This document shows positions 38,954 through 46,602 of a stretch of DNA of 64,000 nucleotides, piece after piece. The position numbers and the translations under genes are program-made. The stretch's first letter is position 1. Every line of letters starts with the position of its first letter. The DNA is from a virus, in IMG/VR virus record IMGVR_UViG_3300010403_000024, positions 1 to 64,000 of that record; one strand, given 5' to 3'. A model generated the notes under the pieces. The model was not told the origin of the DNA and made no database searches. It worked only from the letters and a program-made list of their open reading frames with translations.

Positions 38954-39189
38954 TCAACCGCCGTTCATTTTTCAAGTCACTCGCCCGAACTGCGGCGATC
39001 ATTGCGCTGGCACCACAGATCGCGTTCAGGGTGCCAAAGCTAACTTTTGAAGTTTTTCCCCAAGGTAAGTCACTGGTTTCTCAGGTTTTTGATTTTCAAG
39101 AATGGGTGGCTTTAAACTCAGCTATCGTGAAGGCCAGAGGTAAGGCGTTATATTCAGAGTGTCGCGGTAAAGTTCTGACGAGCCAATGA
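38950..39189 (+). CDS. 79-aa protein with twin-arginine signal peptide
   Basis: GTG start; MINRRSFFKSLARTAAIIAL carries the Tat consensus (N-R-R-S-F-F-K) followed by a hydrophobic core and AFR. The mature part is only about 52 residues (TFEVFPQGKSLVSQVFDFQE). A Tat substrate is rare in a phage. The protein overlaps the start of the connector-phosphoesterase gene, so the two may work together in the envelope. Confidence 0.6.
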   Translation: MINRRSFFKSLARTAAIIALAPQIAFRVPKLTFEVFPQGKSLVSQVFDFQEWVALNSAIVKARGKALYSECRGKVLTSQ

Positions 39190-40886
39190 TCTCCTACGGC
39201 GACTTCATTACCGGCATACGGCGCACAATGTGGCCGCATCCGGGCGAGGCGTCGTCGCTGGTGACGTCGCACTCCCAGATGTTTCTGGAGGCGATGATCG
39301 ACCTGTGCAAGTGGATACCGTGTCTGCAAACCCACCATACGGACGTGCATCCGGCTTGCTCGACCTACGTGCAGTGCGGGTTGACGGTGTTTGCCGCGCC
39401 CTACGGGGAGATCGAACGGGTCTATACGCTTTCGAATGGCGACTGGTGCAACAAGGTTTCCTACCTGCCGGCCAACTACAACCGAGTGCAATGCTGGAGT
39501 GATCGACTGTTGAAATCCCCGGTCTTCACCTCGCCGGCCAACACAGGACTGCCGGCCTTGCAGCAGGGGTTGAAGTATGCGGAGAAATCGACCGACTCGG
39601 TTTATGGCCGATCGCGCAGCGGAATCTATGCGGTGCATCGGCGGCGGCTCTACATCGCCCCGTGGGTGCAGAGCAACGAAAGCGTGGTGGTCGAGTGGGA
39701 AGGGGTCAAGACCGACTGGCGGGCCGAGGACCTGCTGGACGAGACCTACTGGACGCCGGATGTGGGCAGTGCGATCAAATCTTACGTGCAGTGGCAGCAC
39801 GCCAAGGATCACACCGAGACCGCGGCGCTGGAGGTGCGGACCCTGCGCCAGGATTATGAGGACGCGCGCGCCGACCTGATCTACTGGTGCCAGCAGCGCA
39901 CGAAGGAAAACGAAGCGCAGGAGGCGGCCGCGATCTGCACCGAGCGCACCTGTGACGACGGCAACCTGCCGAGCCGCACCCAACTGGAGGCGGAGGCGGT
40001 GGGCGAGGAAGCGGGTCCGGAGATCTTTGCCGTGATCGGCGACTACGGGGCGGACAACGAAGCCGAGCAGGATGTGGCGGACCTGATCAAGGGCTGGGAC
40101 CCCAGCTATATCGTGACCAACGGCGACAACTGGTATGACGGCACGGCGGCCGAGGACTTGGACGCGGCGGTGGGCAAATATTTCTCGGACTTTCTTTTTC
40201 CTTATACCGGCGACTTTGGGGCCGGGGCGGCCACGCAGCGGTTTTTTCCCGCGCTGGGAGCGAATGACTTTGACCCATCCGGCAAGCTGGCGCTGGTGCT
40301 GGCCTACTTCGCGCTCTCGGCCAACTACTACACCTTTACCCAAGGGGCGGTGCAGTTCTTTGTCTTGAACAGCGGATTCGACCTGAGCCAGGTGAATCAG
40401 GAAGCGGACGGCAACACCCTGGACTCGACGCAGGGCAACTGGCTGCAGGCGCAACTGGCCCTGAGTGTCGCGCCCTTCAAGATCGTGATCGTGCATCATC
40501 CGCCCTTCACCTCGGCGGCGACCTCGCTCTCGACTGACCCGCTGGCGGGCGACGGCACGCTGAGCTATCCGGACTTGCAATGGCCGTTTAAGGATTGGGG
40601 GGCGGACGTGGTGATCAGCGGGCGGGCCCATGTCTATGAGCGGCTGACCGGCAACGGCACCATCGGCGAGGACGGAATGATCTACATCGTGAACGGCCTG
40701 GGAGGGCAGCCTGCCGACGCGCCGGAGGAGCCGGGGACGTTTGCCGAGGAGCCGCTGGCGATCTCGGAGAAGCGCTACGCCGATGACTTCGGGGCCTTGC
40801 GCGGGACAATCGATTGCCAGACGTTGACGCTGGAGTTTTTTAATCGGGACGGGACGCTGATCGACAGCGTTAGCATCACCAAATGA
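39186..40886 (+). CDS. virion connector-like protein fused to a metallophosphoesterase-like domain
   Basis: 566 aa. Residues 1-260 (SYGDFITGIRRTMWPHPGEA, TYWTPDVGSAIKSYVQWQHA, LRQDYEDARADLIYWC) resemble phage neck or tail-tube proteins and suit the tail region. From residue 279 a calcineurin-like phosphoesterase fold begins: VIGDYG (D286), NGDNWYDG (D314, N315), FFPALGANDFD (N360), IVHHPPF (H437) and SGRAHVYERL (H482). In active relatives the third and fifth motifs are GNHD and GHxH. Here they are GAND and GRAH, so metal ligands are altered. It may be inactive and used for binding, or have a changed activity. Confidence 0.75.
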   Translation: MISYGDFITGIRRTMWPHPGEASSLVTSHSQMFLEAMIDLCKWIPCLQTHHTDVHPACSTYVQCGLTVFAAPYGEIERVYTLSNGDWCNKVSYLPANYNRVQCWSDRLLKSPVFTSPANTGLPALQQGLKYAEKSTDSVYGRSRSGIYAVHRRRLYIAPWVQSNESVVVEWEGVKTDWRAEDLLDETYWTPDVGSAIKSYVQWQHAKDHTETAALEVRTLRQDYEDARADLIYWCQQRTKENEAQEAAAICTERTCDDGNLPSRTQLEAEAVGEEAGPEIFAVIGDYGADNEAEQDVADLIKGWDPSYIVTNGDNWYDGTAAEDLDAAVGKYFSDFLFPYTGDFGAGAATQRFFPALGANDFDPSGKLALVLAYFALSANYYTFTQGAVQFFVLNSGFDLSQVNQEADGNTLDSTQGNWLQAQLALSVAPFKIVIVHHPPFTSAATSLSTDPLAGDGTLSYPDLQWPFKDWGADVVISGRAHVYERLTGNGTIGEDGMIYIVNGLGGQPADAPEEPGTFAEEPLAISEKRYADDFGALRGTIDCQTLTLEFFNRDGTLIDSVSITK

Positions 40887-41224
40887 ACAACGACGCCGAA
40901 ATGCCGGGAGCCTGGATCTGCCCCAAGTGCGGCTTTGTCTTGCAGAAGAACATCCTTCACACAGGCGACGGATCGATCTCGGCTGATACGAGCCCGCTCA
41001 ATAACAAGTGTCCGAACGACGGGGTGCTGATGCGGCCCTTCACTTGGCGCGAGGCCAACGAAGAATTGTTCAACGAACTGGTCAAGGAACGAAGCCGCCT
41101 GAACTGGCTGGACCAGCATTGCTCATTTGTCGCCGATCATGAGTATTGTCTTGGGCCGTTCAAGGTGGGCCAACTTAGGGAGTTGGCTGATGCCGGCCTG
41201 GCCGAAGACGCAAAACGAACATGA
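40883..41224 (+). CDS. zinc-ribbon phage protein, 113 aa
   Basis: AWICPKCGFVLQKNILHTGD and NKCPNDGVLMRPFTWREANE: CxxC plus a downstream CP.D motif make a zinc ribbon. The helical C-terminus contains RSRLNWLDQHCSFVADHEYC. This arrangement is one I know from several unrelated phages as a conserved hypothetical. Coupled to both neighbours. Confidence 0.65.
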   Translation: MNNDAEMPGAWICPKCGFVLQKNILHTGDGSISADTSPLNNKCPNDGVLMRPFTWREANEELFNELVKERSRLNWLDQHCSFVADHEYCLGPFKVGQLRELADAGLAEDAKRT

Positions 41225-41478
41225 CAAAGGACGCAGAGGAATTTCAGCGGACGGTCGGGGCCATGGTCAAGGAGGCGGCCAGCCGATTGGGCGAGCATGT
41301 GGACTCGGTGCAGATCATGGTGACCAAGTACTCGCCGAGCGGCGAGGGTAACACCCTGACCTTCGAGCACGGCATCGGCAATTTCTGCGCCCGGTTTGGG
41401 CAGGCTGTGGAATGGGTCGAGGTGCAGCGCGAGTTTCAACGGGAATGGGCCAGGCGCAAACAAGTGGAGGGTGAATGA
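41221..41478 (+). CDS. hypothetical protein, 85 aa
   Basis: MTKDAEEFQRTVGAMVKEAA, then RLGEHVDSVQIMVTKYSPSG and GIGNFCARFGQAVEWVEVQR. The pattern (EFGRGIGNFYARYGQVKEW) is that of a small phage protein of unknown function. Coupled to both neighbours by four-base overlaps. Confidence 0.6.
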   Translation: MTKDAEEFQRTVGAMVKEAASRLGEHVDSVQIMVTKYSPSGEGNTLTFEHGIGNFCARFGQAVEWVEVQREFQREWARRKQVEGE

Positions 41479-43655
41479 GCTTCGACGAGCTAACGACCGC
41501 CAACTGTCTGGTGCCGGGGCATAACCCGCCCTGCGATCTGGACGCCCATGGGGGAGGTCCGACGCCGCCCGTGCCTTGCTGCGAGGACCCGGAGTTCAGC
41601 GCCTCGAACCCGATCATCTGCCGGACGGATGACGAGCGCTGCGCGGAGGCGGCGTTTGCCCAGGCGAATCCATTGCTCTGCCCAAACTCGGCGAGGTTGA
41701 TCCTGAAGCCGAGTGTGCTGATCCGCGACCCGTTGCAGCAGGTGACATACAAAGCGGTGCTGCTCAACAAGGGCAAGGAAGTGGCGTTGACCAACGTGCA
41801 TTTCTCAACCCTGAACGGGGCGGTGGCCAGCATCGGGGGCCTGAGCGGCAACCTGACGACAGTGGCGGCGGGGACGACCCAGGTAATGGCGCAATGGGCG
41901 GGCTTGTCGGCCTTTGGCACCGTGCAGGTGCTGGCCACGGGCGGGTGCGCCACGCACAAGACCAATTTCGTGATCCTGATCGACAACTCGAAGTCCATGA
42001 GCGGGGCTTTCAGCGCCATGTATGCGACCAAGCTGCATTATGCGAAGGCCATCGCCATCGCCCTGATCGAGTCGATAGACCTGACCAAGGACCGCGCCGC
42101 GATCTATTCGTTCAATACCGGGGCCAGCCTGGATCAGGGGTTGTCGCAGACCGAGGCGACGCTGACGACCGCGATCTCCAGCATCAGCCCAACCGAGGGC
42201 GTGACCAACCTGAAGGCGGCGCTGGATGCGGCGGCGCTGTATCTCGATGGCCAGAATGGATCGGGCGAGACGCCGGTGATCGTGCTGATCTCAGATGGCG
42301 AGAACAAGGTGGGGGGAAACCCGTTGGCGTCGGCAGCCGGGTTCCAATCTTCGGGCGTGATCCTCGCGGTCGGAGTGCGGGCTTACGGAGCCAACTTTAC
42401 CCTACTGGACAAGATCGCGACCGGCGGTTTCTTCGCCAACGCCTACGAGACGGACGAGGGCGACGTGATCGATTGGCTGGTCGGGATGAAAGGCTACCTG
42501 TGCAGCGGCCAGTGCGACGTGCTGCCGGATAATGAGGCAATCCCAGTCAACTACTGCGTGCCCTACGCCCAGTTGAACTACACCGGGTTTGTGAACTGGG
42601 ATGTGGAAGAGGGCGTGGTGGACTTGTGCGGGAGCGGCGGAAAGCCGCTGTTCGATTTCCTGCCTGGACACGGGTTGTATGTCGATCTGGCGGGGAGCAG
42701 CCCCACCTGGAAGGGGCACCTGACGAGCAAGGTTGAATACGATTTTACGACGGCCCTGCCCTACACCATCAGCCTGAAGCTGGCGGGCAATCAGCGCGAG
42801 GATTCGGGGGCGTTTACGGTGCGGGTCAGGATCGGCACGCTGGTCGATCAGGTGATCACGATCGACAACTGGTTGCAGCCATTCACGGCATACGAATTTG
42901 ACTTTACGCCAAGCGGCGATCAATCGGCCAAGATCGAGATCATCCTTGAAACCCAGCCGGCCGGCGGCAACCCCAGCTACGGGATCTGGCTGGATGAAGT
43001 GCTGCTGACCCAGGGCGTGACCGAGATGCTGAACGACGATTTCGACGACGAGCACCTGACCTGCTTCAACGTCTGCGGCACCGACGAGTGCGATGCGACC
43101 AACGATCAGGGTCCCTACCCGGTGGAACTGGAGATCGTGGATTGGGAGGACGACTATTTTGATCTCTCGGACTGCACGGGCACATTGGAGGATGGGACTG
43201 AGTTCTGCACGGCGGGCGATCCGTGGGACGGATTGCTGCCCCAGACTGAGGAGTTTGCCTGGAACATTGACGCCACTGGCGGCGGGATCGGCTCTGGCGT
43301 GGCCGGGAGTCTGGGCGGGGGCAAAGCCATCCACTTCATCGGCATCTCGTTTACCGAAGACCCGCCGGATCGGTGGCTGCTGGAAGTCTCGATGGATGTC
43401 TGTGTGAGTGAAGGCGGTGGCCCGGACTCGTCGCTGATCGTCTGGGCGGGTGAGAAATGCGGGGACAGCCCGATTGGGGTCTATACCCGGACGGGCGGCT
43501 GTTGCCTGCGCGAGACGGTGACGATCAGCATTCCGGGCGCCGACCCGTGCCAGCCGGATCATAACAGCAGCGGCTGTTTGGACAGCACGCCGGTGCCGGC
43601 ACAGATCCCGGATGCCTCGCCCCTGACCGATATTGAGGCTTGCGTTGTGAACTGA
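41475..43655 (+). CDS. large von Willebrand factor A (MIDAS) protein
   Basis: 726 aa. Residues 1-150: Cys-rich start (DDERCAEAAFAQANPLLCPN) and a beta domain. Residues 165-340: vWA domain with an intact MIDAS (DNSKS at D170/S172/S174, T244 in GVTNLKAAL, D274 in LISDGEN). The remainder has carbohydrate-binding-like beta sandwiches (NWDVEEGVVDLCGSGGKPLF; GVTEMLNDDFDDEHLTCFNV) and many Cys pairs, ending in another Cys-rich part. No signal peptide, so it is probably assembled on the virion. MIDAS proteins bind extracellular proteins, suggesting host adhesion. Confidence 0.82.
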   Translation: MSFDELTTANCLVPGHNPPCDLDAHGGGPTPPVPCCEDPEFSASNPIICRTDDERCAEAAFAQANPLLCPNSARLILKPSVLIRDPLQQVTYKAVLLNKGKEVALTNVHFSTLNGAVASIGGLSGNLTTVAAGTTQVMAQWAGLSAFGTVQVLATGGCATHKTNFVILIDNSKSMSGAFSAMYATKLHYAKAIAIALIESIDLTKDRAAIYSFNTGASLDQGLSQTEATLTTAISSISPTEGVTNLKAALDAAALYLDGQNGSGETPVIVLISDGENKVGGNPLASAAGFQSSGVILAVGVRAYGANFTLLDKIATGGFFANAYETDEGDVIDWLVGMKGYLCSGQCDVLPDNEAIPVNYCVPYAQLNYTGFVNWDVEEGVVDLCGSGGKPLFDFLPGHGLYVDLAGSSPTWKGHLTSKVEYDFTTALPYTISLKLAGNQREDSGAFTVRVRIGTLVDQVITIDNWLQPFTAYEFDFTPSGDQSAKIEIILETQPAGGNPSYGIWLDEVLLTQGVTEMLNDDFDDEHLTCFNVCGTDECDATNDQGPYPVELEIVDWEDDYFDLSDCTGTLEDGTEFCTAGDPWDGLLPQTEEFAWNIDATGGGIGSGVAGSLGGGKAIHFIGISFTEDPPDRWLLEVSMDVCVSEGGGPDSSLIVWAGEKCGDSPIGVYTRTGGCCLRETVTISIPGADPCQPDHNSSGCLDSTPVPAQIPDASPLTDIEACVVN

Positions 43656-43672
43656 ACGGAGTATTTGAAGCT

Positions 43673-43972
43673 ATGCGAGTCAATCTGCCGAACACACCGG
43701 GGTTCAACAATAACGATGCGACGCTGCTGGCGACCATTGTGGCGGCGCCGACCGACAAGGTGATTCTGATTACCGCTCGCGGCACGTTTCTATGCACTGT
43801 CTCGCAACTGGTTTCTTCGGCGGGGACGACGGTGTTCCCGACGGGGGTCGGGTCGCCGGAAGGAGCGGTCACGGCCGATGTGGGCACGCCCTATATCGAC
43901 ACCGACGCCGATGCGCTCTGGTACAAGAAGACCGGGAGCGGGAATACCGGATGGCAGCAGTTGCTCGCGTAA
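43673..43972 (+). CDS. small virion-like protein, 99 aa
   Basis: MRVNLPNTPGFNNNDATLLA, then VVAAPTDKVILITARGTFL-like beta strands and VTADVGTPYIDTDADALWYK followed by KTGSGNTGWQQLLA. The last segment matches a motif common at the ends of phage fibre and tail-accessory proteins (YxKxSGTGNTGW). Probable virion component. Confidence 0.65.
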   Translation: MRVNLPNTPGFNNNDATLLATIVAAPTDKVILITARGTFLCTVSQLVSSAGTTVFPTGVGSPEGAVTADVGTPYIDTDADALWYKKTGSGNTGWQQLLA

Positions 43973-43978
43973 GAATTT

Positions 43979-44461
43979 ATGAAGACACTTTTGGGAATCA
44001 TCGGAATCATCTGCGGGTTGCTGCTTGGGGCCTCGCTCTTTGGGGCGGCCCCATTGCAGCGCAATTACTGGACGACCAACGCGGTGCCGGTCGGCGAGCT
44101 GCGGACCAACCCGGCCTCGACGTTGACGGCGGTCTCCTGCTCATTCGACACCAACGGTCCAAGGTACTGGTTCTGGACGAACATGGTGACGAACGTGACG
44201 GTGAACCTGACCAACACCTGGAGCGCGACTCGGACCAACCGGACGCTGGACTTCTTCTTTACCGGCGCGACCAACAACGGACCGAACTACACCGTGACCT
44301 TCCAGACGCTGAACCCCGCCGGGGTCGTTTATCGCTGGGGGATATTTTCTCTCACCAACGGCGCGACCAGTTTCAGCGTGACCAACAATGGAGGGGCTGG
44401 GGCGAGCCTTACGCTTTGGAACACGAATCTGGTTGAGGGGTATTTTTCGCCGACGCACTAA
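43979..44461 (+). CDS. secreted Asn/Thr-rich protein, 160 aa
   Basis: Signal peptide MKTLLGIIGIICGLLLGASL with AxA-like cleavage (FGAAP). The mature part has high Asn/Thr (NMVTNVTVNLTNTWSATRTN) and is beta-rich, like the secreted proteins at 13585 and 14052. Ends AGASLTLWNTNLVEGYFSPT, a beta-strand typical of C-terminal caps. Not recognised by family; surface display is likely. Confidence 0.7.
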   Translation: MKTLLGIIGIICGLLLGASLFGAAPLQRNYWTTNAVPVGELRTNPASTLTAVSCSFDTNGPRYWFWTNMVTNVTVNLTNTWSATRTNRTLDFFFTGATNNGPNYTVTFQTLNPAGVVYRWGIFSLTNGATSFSVTNNGGAGASLTLWNTNLVEGYFSPTH

Positions 44462-44474
44462 GGATTTTTGAGTT

Positions 44475-45284
44475 TTGAATTTGGATTTGCGATTTTGGAA
44501 AGGAGCGGCTGCTTGCGCAGCCTTTCTGGCTTTTGCCCTGATCGCTAGCGCGGATCGGCGCGGGCAACTTTCGCAGCAACGACCGGCATCGGGTTGGGTG
44601 GACCCGTCGGGATCGAACACGCTCTATGCGTGGTGGGTGTCGAGCGACTTTGCGGTGAACCTGTCGGTCAACAACACCAACCCGTGGATCGACCGGGTGC
44701 AGGGGCGGCTGCTCAGAAATGGTAACAGCACCACCAGCGCAACCAATGCCGCCCTTGGCATTTACACAGCAGACGCCAGTGGTGGCCTTACCAACGCCCC
44801 AACAGCCCAAGGCTCCAATTCAACTTACTGCATTATCTTTCGTCCGTTAAATCTCTCCAGTGGAGACAACACATTCAACACCTGCCTAAGCGGCCCTTAC
44901 TCTTTAGGTGACGGAACACAAGGCAGCACTCCCGGCTCCTTTGCAATCAGAAGATCGACGCGCGTTATTTACTGGGGGACTTTCAACATTAGCGGCCAAG
45001 CCATCTCGTCGCCTTTGGCAAACGACACCACTTACGATTTAATTAGCGTTCAGACCAACAGCACCATGGTAGTTTATACCAATGGCACCCAATCTGCGTC
45101 CATAACAGCGATGCCGCCATTAACGGGTTGGCCCTGGTTTTGGGTGGGACATGATACAGACAGTGCGGCCAACCATTTTGACGGTTATATTAAGGAAGTG
45201 CTGATCTGGAGCAACAGTTTCTCGTCGGTGCAGTTGTCGAATGTTCATTTTTACGCTACCAACCAATACTCCTTTGCTCCCTAA
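44475..45284 (+). CDS. secreted LamG/concanavalin-like protein, 269 aa
   Basis: TTG start chosen because no ATG lies near and the signal peptide (ALIASADRRGQ region) begins here. The start codons are themselves built from the TTTGAATTTGGATTTGCGAT repeat. After the signal comes ADRRGQLSQQRPASGW, which is repeated in the protein at 58052. The C-terminal ~150 residues (TTYDLISVQTNSTMVVYTNG, AANHFDGYIKEVLIWSNSFS) are a LamG fold. Presumably sugar-binding and exported. Confidence 0.75.
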   Translation: MNLDLRFWKGAAACAAFLAFALIASADRRGQLSQQRPASGWVDPSGSNTLYAWWVSSDFAVNLSVNNTNPWIDRVQGRLLRNGNSTTSATNAALGIYTADASGGLTNAPTAQGSNSTYCIIFRPLNLSSGDNTFNTCLSGPYSLGDGTQGSTPGSFAIRRSTRVIYWGTFNISGQAISSPLANDTTYDLISVQTNSTMVVYTNGTQSASITAMPPLTGWPWFWVGHDTDSAANHFDGYIKEVLIWSNSFSSVQLSNVHFYATNQYSFAP

Positions 45285-45429
45285 GCTGGCGCATGTGTCG
45301 GTCGATGCGCTGATCTCCTGCTACTGGTTTTGGCTTTACCTGTGCTTCGTTGCAGTCTCGACTTGAGAAATCTTCCGATTCTCAAGTCTCGACTTGACAA
45401 ACTTGCCGAGTTGCGGTGTGCTCCCCGCA
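45285..45429 (+). promoter_or_regulatory. tandem promoter/operator region (site 7)
   Basis: Two direct repeats of AGTCTCGACTTGA (45354-45366 and 45385-45397). The first leads into a dyad CTTGAGAA/TTCTCAAG (45362-45369, 45379-45386). The second leads into TTGACAAACTTGCCGAGTTG (45394-45413), nearly identical to the promoter at 29604. It precedes the ATG at 45430. The first 70 bases show nothing else. Confidence 0.68.
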
Positions 45430-45726
45430 ATGGCTGAACCGCATATCTCAGGTGATCCGAATTTCTCCTCCTGCGCGAACTGCGAAATCCCCGCATGGCA
45501 GTCACACCCTGAAGTCTGCATCGCCGAAGCGCCGCTGGATATTGGCGGGCAGGTGCTGCATTTGATCTTCGACCCGGAGAGCAATGACTGGAACGTCTGG
45601 CTGGACACGGAGGTGATGGCGATGGACGGGCTGGTGATTGGCGGCGGCGCAACGCGGGCCGAGGCGATTGCGGACGCCAAGGCGGTGCTGACCGAGGCGC
45701 TGCGGCGGGTGGAGCATTTGCTATGA
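45430..45726 (+). CDS. hypothetical protein, 98 aa
   Basis: MAEPHISGDPNFSSCANCEI, a CxxC near the N-terminus, then IGGQVLHLIFDPESNDWNVW and an acidic helix (RAEAIADAKAVLTEALRRVE). The last part matches the shape of HicB/type II antitoxin-like beta-alpha proteins (IxxGxxRAEAxxxA), an uncertain resemblance. First gene after the promoter region; its stop overlaps the next start. Confidence 0.62.
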   Translation: MAEPHISGDPNFSSCANCEIPAWQSHPEVCIAEAPLDIGGQVLHLIFDPESNDWNVWLDTEVMAMDGLVIGGGATRAEAIADAKAVLTEALRRVEHLL

Positions 45727-46148
45727 GCACGCTAATGGCGATCAGCCTCTGGGAGCCGTGGGCGAGCGCGATGCGCCTGGACTTGAAGCGGAACGAGACG
45801 CGCCACTGGGGGACAGGCTACCATGGCGACCTGGCCATCTGCTCGGCAAAACGCAAGATGGGGGACCTGGAATGGGAGATCGCCCGACGCTGGTTGCCCT
45901 CGGATTTTGTGCCACAATACGGGTTGTGCCTTTGCGTGGTGGAGATTTACGACTGCCAGTACAGCGACGACATGGACCTGGACCAGATCGGCGAACAGGA
46001 ATTGGCTTTGGGCGACTACGGCCCAGGGCGGCGGGTGTGGATGACGCGCCGATGCCGACCGCTGATCCAACCCGCGCCGATCCGCGGCCAGCAAGGGATG
46101 TGGCAACTGGACTTTGCGAACACGGAGGCGATCAATCAAAGATTGTGA
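45723..46148 (+). CDS. ASCH-domain-like protein, 141 aa
   Basis: MAISLWEPWASAMRLDLKRN, then ETRHWGTGYHGDLAICSAKR and GDYGPGRRVWMTRRCRPLIQ. The order SLWEPWA...K..ETR.W.T.Y.G.LAI and G.YGPGR..W is characteristic of ASCH-like phage proteins, which have a PUA-type RNA/nucleoside-binding fold. Likely RNA- or nucleotide-binding; exact activity unknown. Overlaps both neighbours (ATGAG, GTGA). Confidence 0.75.
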   Translation: MSTLMAISLWEPWASAMRLDLKRNETRHWGTGYHGDLAICSAKRKMGDLEWEIARRWLPSDFVPQYGLCLCVVEIYDCQYSDDMDLDQIGEQELALGDYGPGRRVWMTRRCRPLIQPAPIRGQQGMWQLDFANTEAINQRL

Positions 46149-46351
46149 GCGCCTCCGGCCATCGGCATCGCTGCCCGAAGTGCGGGAAGGATCGGGCCTT
46201 CAGCTACCGCTGGGACGCCTACTACTGCGAGAAGTGCAAGGTCTGGCTGGAGGAGAAGTGCGCGGACGCGCTGTGCATCTTCTGCGCGGACCGGCCAGCG
46301 GAGCCGCCCAGGACCGAGCACTGCAACAGCACGCGGAGTAAACTTTCTTGA
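46145..46351 (+). CDS. triple CxxC zinc-finger peptide, 68 aa
   Basis: GTG start overlapping the ASCH stop. VSASGHRHRCPKCGKDRAFS, then YCEKCKVWLEEKCADALCIF and CADRP. Three CxxC pairs suggest a small zinc protein (one or two metal sites). Cys/His-rich peptides like this are frequent in this genome (1610, 19132, 30049, 37779, 40883). Confidence 0.65.
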   Translation: MSASGHRHRCPKCGKDRAFSYRWDAYYCEKCKVWLEEKCADALCIFCADRPAEPPRTEHCNSTRSKLS

Positions 46352-46374
46352 CCCAATCGGCAGAATGGCGGACA
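46348..46374 (+). promoter_or_regulatory. operator with TTGACC box (site 8)
   Basis: TTGACC followed by CAATCGGCAGAATGGCGGAC. The CGGCAGAATGGCGGACA core is nearly identical to CGGCAGAGTTGCGGACA at 53710-53726. It heads the gene at 46389. Confidence 0.55.
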
Positions 46375-46388
46375 AGGACTAAAAGCAA

Positions 46389-46595
46389 ATGTTTACGCGC
46401 TTTACCCTGGCCGACCTGGCGGCGACGATTGTGCAGCCGGACGACGACCTCTGCACCGCGATCAAGAAGGTGATGCAGGCGCAGCGGCTGTGGTACCAAT
46501 ACCAGCGCTACAAGTTCAACGACGACGGATCGATCTCGGACTCTTTTTGTCAGGAGATAAAAAATTGCTTTGCAACTCTGGAGGCGGGAACCTAA
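46389..46595 (+). CDS. 68-aa stand-alone copy of the fibre N-terminal domain
   Basis: MFTRFTLADLAATIVQPDDD, then IKKVMQAQRLWYQYQRYKFN and DDGSISDSFCQEIKNCFATL. It aligns with residues 10-58 of the fibre at 47666 (KFGQLAHDEFAYERNEQGDI, TPEFCSDILACAG): same length between the D-x-C, the L..W/A and the FC..I..C positions. It may be a chaperone or a stand-alone attachment module of the fibre. Confidence 0.6.
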   Translation: MFTRFTLADLAATIVQPDDDLCTAIKKVMQAQRLWYQYQRYKFNDDGSISDSFCQEIKNCFATLEAGT

Positions 46596-46602
46596 CGCAT
46601 TT

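Noticed and set aside
39096-40631. 511-residue minus-strand frame opposite the connector-phosphoesterase gene
   Set aside because: Arg/Val/Gly/His-rich shadow translation without motifs; the plus strand has conserved phosphoesterase blocks.
42402-43562. 386-residue minus-strand frame opposite the von Willebrand A gene
   Set aside because: Shadow frame; no ribosome site, no motifs, wrong strand for the operon.
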